From NCBI GenBank assembly GCA_017504735.1, contig JAFVQP010000027.1, positions 1-9,537 of the forward strand: a DNA stretch of 9,537 bases. The letters are read 5' to 3'. Below, in pieces: positions 1 to 5,122 of the stretch. The notes below the pieces were generated by a model. It worked only from the letters and a program-made list of their open reading frames with translations. It searched no databases and was not told the origin of the DNA. Source of the DNA: Clostridia bacterium (GTDB taxonomy: Bacteria > Bacillota_A > Clostridia > Christensenellales > Borkfalkiaceae). Position 1 is the first letter of the stretch. The number at the start of each line of letters is the position of its first letter. The position numbers and the translations under genes were made by a program.

Positions 1-1
1 A

Positions 2-550
2 GCTGTTGCTAATCAGAAAGGTGGCGTTGGAAAATCAACTACCGTAGTCAACTTAGCGGCATTTCTCGGCACCCGTGGAAAAAAAGTATTATGTGTTGAT
101 TTCGATCCACAAGGTAATTCAACTACAGGTTTCGGAATAAAAAAACGAACCGTTGAAATAACATCTTATAATGTAATAATAGGAAAAAACAGAGTACAAG
201 ATGCTGTTATTGTTACCGATTTTGAAAATGTTTCCGTTATTCCCGCAACTGAAACACTTGCAGGAGCTGAAATGGAACTTATTAATATGGAAAATCGTGT
301 CAATAGATTGAAAATGCAGTTGCTTACTGTGAAAAATGATTACGACTATATATTAATTGACTGTCCGCCTGCCCTTGGCTCGCTTACAATTAATGCTCTT
401 GTTTCTGCTGATTCTATAATTGTGCCTACCCCGATGTGCAAGGTTAAAACAGCTGTTTTCACAGCCGTACTATACGATTATATCCTATTTCCTAGAAATA
501 GTCAACCGTTTTTAGCTGGTTTTAAAGAAATTTTACAATTAGGGGAGTAA
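2..550 (+). CDS. parA: ParA/Soj-family partition ATPase, N-terminal half only, abnormal C-terminus
   Basis: This is a deviant Walker-type ATPase of the ParA/Soj/MinD group, which positions chromosome origins or plasmids together with a ParB partner. The frame is open from base 2, so the true start lies before the window. The visible 182 residues show the Walker A motif KGGVGKST at residues 6-13, the Walker A'/switch segment FDPQGNSTTG at 34-43, the family block PATETLAGAEMEL at 81-93, and the Walker B stretch DYILIDCPPALG at 115-126. Family members then normally read roughly IIVPxQCEYYALEG and continue for about another 110 residues. Here the match stops at IIVP (residues 139-142, near base 427) and 40 unrelated residues follow before a stop. 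Neither other plus frame restores the expected sequence, so this is not a single frameshift. No parB is seen. It is AT-rich compared with its neighbours and convergent with the next gene, overlapping its end by 12 bases. It is probably a broken gene or one side of a rearrangement or misassembly. Confidence 0.8.
   Translation, partial: AVANQKGGVGKSTTVVNLAAFLGTRGKKVLCVDFDPQGNSTTGFGIKKRTVEITSYNVIIGKNRVQDAVIVTDFENVSVIPATETLAGAEMELINMENRVNRLKMQLLTVKNDYDYILIDCPPALGSLTINALVSADSIIVPTPMCKVKTAVFTAVLYDYILFPRNSQPFLAGFKEILQLGE
446..459. promoter_or_regulatory. Perfect 14-bp palindrome AAAACAGCTGTTTT, possible operator
   Basis: The sequence is its own reverse complement. It lies about 10-25 bases downstream of the predicted start point of the minus-strand promoter at 477-505, a usual place for a repressor site. 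It falls in the part of the parA frame that no longer resembles ParA. The regulator is unknown. Confidence 0.35.
477..505 (-). promoter_or_regulatory. Consensus sigma-A promoter pointing into the truncated parA, with a dyad in its spacer
   Basis: Read on the minus strand there is TTGACT (500-505), a 17-base spacer and a perfect TATAAT (477-482). The spacer holds an inverted repeat, CTATTTC and GAAATAG on the plus strand (485-491 and 495-501), around a 3-base centre. A second palindrome lies just downstream. The promoter would transcribe toward base 1, antisense to parA. No minus-strand gene is visible there, so its natural target seems to have been lost. Confidence 0.55.
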
Positions 551-2854
551 ATCCATAACGAAAGTGGTGTAATGGAGCATTTGCGTTACGGTTAAGTGAC
601 CAAGCTTCGTTGCTGTGTCAGGAACACCAGCAATTGGTGCCCCGCCAATGCGGATGATGTCCTTGTTGACCAAATCACCCAAGCCGCTGATGATACCATC
701 GCTGTCCAACTTATAAAGGGTTGCTTCATGTACGTTGGTGGTCATATTGTTAAGCAAATCGTTCATGTGCGTAGCAATCAAATAATCGCTAGGCTTCATG
801 GTGCCATCGGTCGTGTCGGGATCGTGTAACAGATACCACCACGTGCCCTCCAACTCGGCTTTATAGATTTTTCCGTCGGTAATTTTGTAATATTCACCAG
901 TCTCAATCGTGTTGCCGAGTTCATCCGTTAAGGGGGTAGTTCCTTCATATTTGATTGCGCCTGCGCCGAAAATTTCATCGCTAAACATATCGGTGAACGC
1001 GAGGGCTTCCAAACGTTTGGGGATTTCACTTACCATGCAATCATCTACGTGCTTGAGGAATTTATTTTCGGAAAGGTTTTCATCGTGTAAAACTTCCGAT
1101 AACGTCAAACGGTCGGTCAAACGATAGATGAGGTTGTCGCCGCCTGCCAACTCGCCAAGGCTGTGCTTGGCAAACAGCACTTCACTGCCATCTTGGTAAA
1201 GGTAGTACACCTTCATTTGTCCATGGGGCGTCTTGATGGTTTTTTCGGGGGTTGCCGCCTGGTAGGTGTATTGTACACCGTAAATGTCGGTGAAAATGGA
1301 ATTAACGAGATCCAATTCGCAACCATCTATTTCACCGTCTTTCATTTGAAGCTGTTCGCCATATTCGTTATACACCTTCGTGTTATCGTCGGAGATGGCG
1401 ATGTAGCGGTGTAACATATACATATTGCCGTCGCCGTCAAAGTCGTAATGCATTCCTTTCTTACCATAGAGGAGATACATACCAAGGGCATCGTCGTTTT
1501 CAGCATGCATAATATCGGAAATAGCTACGTCGTTGATGATATCCGTTCCGCGTTCGCGCAAGTCACCGATGGTGCGGGGTTGTGCGTCGCCAATCATGGT
1601 GATTTCTTTCGTGGTAGGGTCTACTTTATAATCTACACCTTCCGTACCATAAGCCAACGAGAAGAGGATGGCATGTGGATCGTTTTCGGGGTGCAAAGGA
1701 TCGTATTTTACGTTCAATGCATCCTTGATGTAGATGTCGTTGATTATCGAAGAGGAGTTCGCGGACAAGTCGCCAAGCATCGTCTTTTTAAAGGTTGCCT
1801 GCGCCGCGTCGTCCTTTGCTTCTTTATAAGCATAATATTTACCGTCGGTACCTTCTTTTAAGTAGTAGGTTTCCATGGCTGCGCCATCGTAGGTGGGATG
1901 TTTATCCATTTGAATAAACCCATTTTCAAGTGCGGTAATATCGCAAGCAACAGGATCGTTGTTGTAATCGAGGAAAACGTCGCCGTCTTTTTTGAAGTAG
2001 AGGGGAAGCATCGTTACGATTGCATGACCGTCCTCATCCACTTTTGCGGTGCCATCGGTATTTTTCTCAACGGTATAAGTTACGTCTTCTCTTCCATAAG
2101 CCATCGACATCATCAGGGCGTCGTCGGGGTTGGGAGGCAATACAGCGGCAAGGGAAATTTTGTTGAGCATTGCATTGGGCGTAGTACCCAAGGTCTCAAA
2201 GGTAGCCGCTTGGTGACCTTCGTTCATAACGACTTCGCCGTTTTCGTCGAGGTGGTAATGTACCCCTTCTTCACCGTAGCAGATTTCCATCAAAATCGGT
2301 TCTAATTTGTCGGTTTTACTCGTTGCCTTCAACATATTCCCCAAAGGAGTAGTACGGAAGGTTTCACCAAGATAAGCGGGCAATTCGTGGAAGGGAGTTT
2401 CGATGATGGCATTGCTATCCATCATTACGCCGAATTCGGTGTTCATATTCCCGACCAGCTTGTCTATGTAATCCCCGATGGCGGGTACGATATTGTTGAT
2501 ACCCACAAGGTTTTTATCTTTGATAACCTTTGCCAATTCTTTACCGATTTCAAGAAGGGGCTTTTCTTCGTATTCTTCTGCAAGGAATTTGTTTTGAATT
2601 TGTTTTTCGTAATCAAGTCCTGCAAAGCCGCCGATGGTTTCAATGGCGGTACGGGCAGGGAAAGTAACGGCAAAATAACCGCCGCCGGCAACTGCGCCGA
2701 CACCGATAACAATCCCTAAAACGAGGGCGAGGATGCTACGAATCCATCCGCCGCTTTTCTTTATAACAGGCTCTTTGCTTTCTTTAGGGGAGAGATCTGT
2801 AAGGGAAGGTTCCGCTTCCATTTCTAAACCATATTCTTCGTAAAGATCAGCCAT
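539..2854 (-). CDS. Large single-pass membrane protein with repeated extracellular motif, unknown function
   Basis: I do not recognise the family. The 771-residue protein starts with about 36 charged residues, then has one hydrophobic helix at about 38-63 rich in Gly, Ala and Val. No clear signal-peptidase site follows, so it is probably an anchored protein with its bulk outside. The outer part carries a recurring motif, hydrophobic-Tyr-Gly-x3-(Val/Met)-x-Tyr: CYGEEGVHY (192-200), AYGREDVTY (252-260), AYGTEGVDY (401-409) and LYGKKGMHY (462-470). Each is followed by a polar turn, such as HLDENGEVVM or DFDGDGNMYM, and three are preceded by an acidic Asn-Asp-Asp/Pro-type segment ending in Ala-Leu/Ile. 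LGDL/LGEL segments also recur. The ATG is preceded by AAAGGAG (2863-2869) eight bases away. The end, VMDLLP and stop, lies at the edge of the AT-rich segment, so the native C-terminus may have been longer. The promoter is at 2955-2983. Confidence 0.8.
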   Translation of the reverse strand: MADLYEEYGLEMEAEPSLTDLSPKESKEPVIKKSGGWIRSILALVLGIVIGVGAVAGGGYFAVTFPARTAIETIGGFAGLDYEKQIQNKFLAEEYEEKPLLEIGKELAKVIKDKNLVGINNIVPAIGDYIDKLVGNMNTEFGVMMDSNAIIETPFHELPAYLGETFRTTPLGNMLKATSKTDKLEPILMEICYGEEGVHYHLDENGEVVMNEGHQAATFETLGTTPNAMLNKISLAAVLPPNPDDALMMSMAYGREDVTYTVEKNTDGTAKVDEDGHAIVTMLPLYFKKDGDVFLDYNNDPVACDITALENGFIQMDKHPTYDGAAMETYYLKEGTDGKYYAYKEAKDDAAQATFKKTMLGDLSANSSSIINDIYIKDALNVKYDPLHPENDPHAILFSLAYGTEGVDYKVDPTTKEITMIGDAQPRTIGDLRERGTDIINDVAISDIMHAENDDALGMYLLYGKKGMHYDFDGDGNMYMLHRYIAISDDNTKVYNEYGEQLQMKDGEIDGCELDLVNSIFTDIYGVQYTYQAATPEKTIKTPHGQMKVYYLYQDGSEVLFAKHSLGELAGGDNLIYRLTDRLTLSEVLHDENLSENKFLKHVDDCMVSEIPKRLEALAFTDMFSDEIFGAGAIKYEGTTPLTDELGNTIETGEYYKITDGKIYKAELEGTWWYLLHDPDTTDGTMKPSDYLIATHMNDLLNNMTTNVHEATLYKLDSDGIISGLGDLVNKDIIRIGGAPIAGVPDTATKLGHLTVTQMLHYTTFVMDLLP

Positions 2855-2954
2855 AGTTTATGCTCCTTTCTCAATGTTTTACGCTTGCTCTTTTAAGGTG
2901 AAAGCTCGCGCACGCGCATACGTAATACGCCATTATAAAATAATATACATCTCT

Positions 2955-2983
2955 ATTATAAACGATTGCGCATTAAAAATCAA
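2955..2983 (-). promoter_or_regulatory. Promoter of the 771-residue membrane protein gene
   Basis: On the minus strand TTGATT (2978-2983) is followed by a 17-base spacer and TATAAT (2955-2960). The start point would be near 2948, giving a leader of about 95 bases before the ATG at 2854. The leader ends with the AAAGGAG ribosome binding site. No riboswitch or clear hairpin was recognised in the leader. Confidence 0.65.
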
Positions 2984-2989
2984 GTGTTT

Positions 2990-3029
2990 ATGCAAAAAAT
3001 AAAGACGGAAACGTAAAAAAGTTTCCGTC
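2990..3029 (-). terminator. Intrinsic terminator of the phosphoribosyltransferase gene
   Basis: A perfect 9-bp stem, GACGGAAAC (3004-3012) with GTTTCCGTC (3021-3029), has an 8-base loop. Read on the minus strand it is followed by TTTATTTTTTG, a good U tract. It begins 52 bases past the stop of the minus-strand gene at 3082 and sits upstream of the promoter of the next minus-strand gene, so it separates the two units. Confidence 0.8.
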
Positions 3030-3081
3030 AAAATTTACTTTTTCCTGTAAAAATTGGAAAAATCCTATAAGAAAAGGAATT

Positions 3082-3621
3082 TTACTTGAAAAGAGGGATG
3101 GTTGCAAGGTAAATTACGTCCGTACGGTCTTTTGCGTCCGCTTCTGCGAGTACGAATGCTTTTTTGTGTACGATACCGCCTGCTTTCTCAACCAAATCTT
3201 CCAAACCTTTCAAGGATGCACCCGTGGAAACTACGTCATCTACGATGCCGACTTTTTTACCCTTGATAAGGTCCACGTCGTGCTTGGAAAGGTACAATTT
3301 TTGGGGTTGACCCGTCGTGATAGAGGATTCGATGGTGATTTCAATCCCGTCCTGCATATACAATTTCTTGCTCTTTCTTGCAACGGCATAATATCTTTGA
3401 CCTAACTCACGCGAAACGCAATGTGCAAGCTGTAAGCCCTTAGATTCTGCGGTGATAATCACTTCACAGTCGGAAAGGAGGGGCGCAAGGCTCTTTGCGG
3501 AATGTTCGGTCAATTCATTGTCGCCGTGAAGGTTGAAAAATGCGATGCCGATGCCGCTAGGAAGGGTTAAAATGGGTAAAGCTGCTTTAAATCCTGCAAT
3601 ATCAACGGTATAAAAATTCAT
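3082..3621 (-). CDS. Phosphoribosyltransferase family protein, probably purine-type (Apt/Xpt-like)
   Basis: This cytosolic enzyme should join a base to PRPP, or bind PRPP as a regulatory domain. The 179-residue protein has the type I PRTase fold signature: the PRPP-binding loop VGIVDDVVSTGAS at 124-136, an ITAESKG segment at 56-62 that matches the purine-enzyme pattern around the pyrophosphate loop, and ARKSKK at 81-86 in the flexible-loop region. Length and motif order fit adenine or xanthine phosphoribosyltransferases, but the base-binding C-terminus (YLATIPLFK) does not fix the substrate. The ATG at 3621 follows AAAAGGAG with an 8-base gap. The gene has its own promoter and terminator, so it is a single-gene unit, divergent from recX. 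No purine riboswitch or PurR-type box was recognised in the short leader. The family call is firm; the substrate is open. Confidence 0.85.
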   Translation of the reverse strand: MNFYTVDIAGFKAALPILTLPSGIGIAFFNLHGDNELTEHSAKSLAPLLSDCEVIITAESKGLQLAHCVSRELGQRYYAVARKSKKLYMQDGIEITIESSITTGQPQKLYLSKHDVDLIKGKKVGIVDDVVSTGASLKGLEDLVEKAGGIVHKKAFVLAEADAKDRTDVIYLATIPLFK

Positions 3622-3653
3622 AATAGTTGCTCCTTTTGTTGCATTACCTTTGT

Positions 3654-3681
3654 ATTATAGCACATTTTTAAGAAATTGCAA
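3654..3681 (-). promoter_or_regulatory. Promoter of the phosphoribosyltransferase gene
   Basis: On the minus strand TTGCAA (3676-3681), a 16-base spacer and TATAAT (3654-3659) are seen. A TGC just before the -10 makes it an extended -10 element. The leader is about 25 bases. It is back-to-back with the recX promoter, with 19 bases between the two -35 hexamers. Confidence 0.65.
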
Positions 3682-3700
3682 ACGGATTTTAAGGGGGTGG

Positions 3701-3729
3701 TTGACTTTTTTCTCCCGTTATGGTAGAAT
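3701..3729 (+). promoter_or_regulatory. Promoter of the recX-birA-nnr operon
   Basis: TTGACT (3701-3706), a 17-base spacer and TAGAAT (3724-3729) are present, with TGG just before the -10 as an extended element. Transcription would begin near 3736. This excludes the GTG at 3730 as a start codon for recX and favours the ATG at 3751. No SOS/LexA-type box is visible. Confidence 0.65.
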
Positions 3730-3750
3730 GTGGAGAAAGAGGTTGAATTT

Positions 3751-4374
3751 ATGAATGAAATTACCGCAATTACACCGCAAATAAAAGATAAACGCCGTTG
3801 CAATATTTATGTGGACGGCAGGTTTTGTTGCGGTTTGACGTTGGAGACGACGGTGAAAAACCGCTTAAAAGTGGGACAAATCGTTTCCCCGGAGCGTTTG
3901 GCGGAGATTCAGCTTGACAGCGAGAAAAATACTGCGCTAGACAAGGCGTTGACGCATATTTCCACGTCGCAAAAAACGGAAAAGCAAATGCGAGAATTTT
4001 TACAAGGAAAAGGGTATTTGCCTACGGTTATCGATTACGTAATGGAGAAGTTGCGTTCGTATAACTTCTTAAACGATGGGCAGTATGCCGAAATGTACGT
4101 GGATAATTTGAGTAAGCGGAAGGGAAGTAAGCTGATTCGTATGGAATTGCGTGGAAAAGGTGTTTCCGATGCGGAGATTGACGCTGCGCTGGATACCTTG
4201 CCGCAGGAGCGGGAAGAAGAGGTGGCGAGGGTTTTACTCGAAAAGTATATGCGTGGGAAAGTTTGTGATAAAACCACCCTGCAAAAGGCGTGCCGCTATT
4301 TGCTTGGAAAAGGATACGATTACGAAGTGGTCAGGTCGGTTTTGTCGTCTTTTGGCGAGTGTGATGAGGATTAA
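3751..4374 (+). CDS. recX: RecX, regulator of RecA
   Basis: RecX binds RecA filaments and limits their growth, tuning recombination and the SOS response. The 207-residue protein has the all-helical three-repeat layout of the family. An N-terminal extension (1-62) contains NIYVDGRFCCGL. The first repeat runs from DKALTHISTSQKTEKQMREFL (about 64-84) through KGYLPTVIDYVMEKL. The second is marked by YNFLNDGQYAEMYVDNL and KGSKLIRMELRGKGV (about 105-138). The third contains LQKACRYLLGKGYDYEVVRSVL (about 177-198). Length is within the Gram-positive range, at the shorter end. The ATG at 3751 has AGAGG (3738-3742) eight bases upstream; the open frame reaches back to 3730, but that lies against the -10 box. 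It is the first gene of a plus-strand run, with birA 19 bases downstream. recA is not in the window. Confidence 0.9.
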   Translation: MNEITAITPQIKDKRRCNIYVDGRFCCGLTLETTVKNRLKVGQIVSPERLAEIQLDSEKNTALDKALTHISTSQKTEKQMREFLQGKGYLPTVIDYVMEKLRSYNFLNDGQYAEMYVDNLSKRKGSKLIRMELRGKGVSDAEIDAALDTLPQEREEEVARVLLEKYMRGKVCDKTTLQKACRYLLGKGYDYEVVRSVLSSFGECDED

Positions 4375-4375
4375 C

Positions 4376-4397
4376 AAGGGGGGCAGGTATGCGATGA
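4376..4397 (+). promoter_or_regulatory. Ribosome binding site of birA, built around a dispersed repeat copy, with a two-codon upstream frame
   Basis: AAGGGGGG (4376-4383) is the only Shine-Dalgarno-like sequence before birA. It lies 10 bases from the in-frame ATG (4394) but 5 bases from an out-of-frame ATG (4389). That upstream ATG reads ATG CGA TGA and ends on the birA start codon as an ATGA overlap. No other in-frame start codon exists nearby, so 4394 is chosen. Confidence 0.5.
4382..4393 (+). repeat. Dispersed repeat GGCAGGTATGCG, copy 1
   Basis: This copy is preceded by extra G residues (six G at 4378-4383) and followed by ATGAATG. It lies between recX and birA and touches the birA start codon. 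The same 12-mer occurs at 6002, 7983 and 9018, all on the plus strand. Confidence 0.75.
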
Positions 4398-5095
4398 ATG
4401 TTGAAAATAAGATAAAACGTATGCATTTTGATTGCCTTCCGTCCACCCAAGATTTCGCTAAGGGCAAACGAATGGATGGCGAAAATTTGGTGGTGACGGC
4501 GACTTGTCAAACAGGGGGGAAAGGCACAAAGGGACGCAGTTTTTCTTCGAATAAGGGCGGTGTGTATTTGTCGAAATTGACCTTCTACGAAGATTTATCC
4601 GCCAAGCATGCATTTAAAATTATGATCGGCGCGGCGGTGGCGGTGTGCGAAACGTTGCATTTTTACGGGATAAATCCTTTGATAAAATGGCCCAATGATA
4701 TTTGGGTGAATGATAAGAAAATTTGCGGTATCTTAATCGAGAACGTTTTTTCCGCCGATAAAGTGCGCTCCTCCGTGGTTGGAATTGGATTGAACGTTTC
4801 CAATGAACTGCCTGCGGAATTATTGAATATTGCGACAACGATGCAGCTTGTGATGGATGATGTGCCTACGGTAGAAGAGGTGACCTGTCGATTGCTTGCC
4901 GAGCTTGATAAGGAATGGACAATGGACGATTATCGTGTATATATAGGATATATGGGGCGCGAGGTGACCCTGCTTTTGGGTGATGAACGCATACCTGGTA
5001 GGCTGATTTTTGTGGATGACGAGGGTGGCTTGCACGTCGAGGTGAATGGGGAAACCCGTCGTTTTACCGCAGCGGAAGTTTCTATCAGGCTTTAA
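4394..5095 (+). CDS. birA: Biotin--[acetyl-CoA-carboxylase] ligase, monofunctional (no HTH domain)
   Basis: The enzyme activates biotin with ATP to biotinyl-AMP and transfers it to the lysine of carboxyl-carrier domains such as AccB. The 233-residue protein begins directly with the catalytic domain and lacks the N-terminal helix-turn-helix of regulatory BirA, so it should not act as a biotin repressor. Landmarks are PSTQDFAKG (16-24), the adenylate-loop motif QTGGKGTKGRSFSS (39-52), KWPNDIWVNDKKICGILIE (98-116) with the ligase lysine in KWPND, and VGIGLNV (129-135). The C-terminal SH3-like domain is about 186-232. The usual GRGRRG loop reads GKGTKG here, so the position of E. coli Arg118 holds Thr45. 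This may be a clade variant. The ATG is set by context, with an unusual ribosome-binding region. The gap to nnr is 27 bases, so co-transcription with recX and nnr is likely. Confidence 0.9.
   Translation: MNVENKIKRMHFDCLPSTQDFAKGKRMDGENLVVTATCQTGGKGTKGRSFSSNKGGVYLSKLTFYEDLSAKHAFKIMIGAAVAVCETLHFYGINPLIKWPNDIWVNDKKICGILIENVFSADKVRSSVVGIGLNVSNELPAELLNIATTMQLVMDDVPTVEEVTCRLLAELDKEWTMDDYRVYIGYMGREVTLLLGDERIPGRLIFVDDEGGLHVEVNGETRRFTAAEVSIRL
4985..4997 (-). repeat. Possible partial, inverted copy of the dispersed repeat (CAGGTATGCGTTC)
   Basis: Read on the minus strand the 13 bases CAGGTATGCGTTC match the last ten bases of the 12-mer plus the three bases that follow copy 2. The two leading G are not conserved. 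It lies within the conserved C-terminal domain of birA, where it encodes part of DERIPG, so chance cannot be ruled out. Confidence 0.35.
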
Positions 5096-5122
5096 GAATT
5101 TTAGGAATAAGGGGAATTGATT

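Noticed and set aside
2890..2935. GC-rich near-palindromic stretch around TACGTA in the leader of the large minus-strand gene
   Set aside because: The arms pair imperfectly and no known leader RNA or riboswitch layout is present, so it is not listed as a feature.
4151..4393. Longer birA frame starting within recX
   Set aside because: The extra 81 residues are recX read in another frame; the biotin-ligase similarity begins only after the ATG at 4394.
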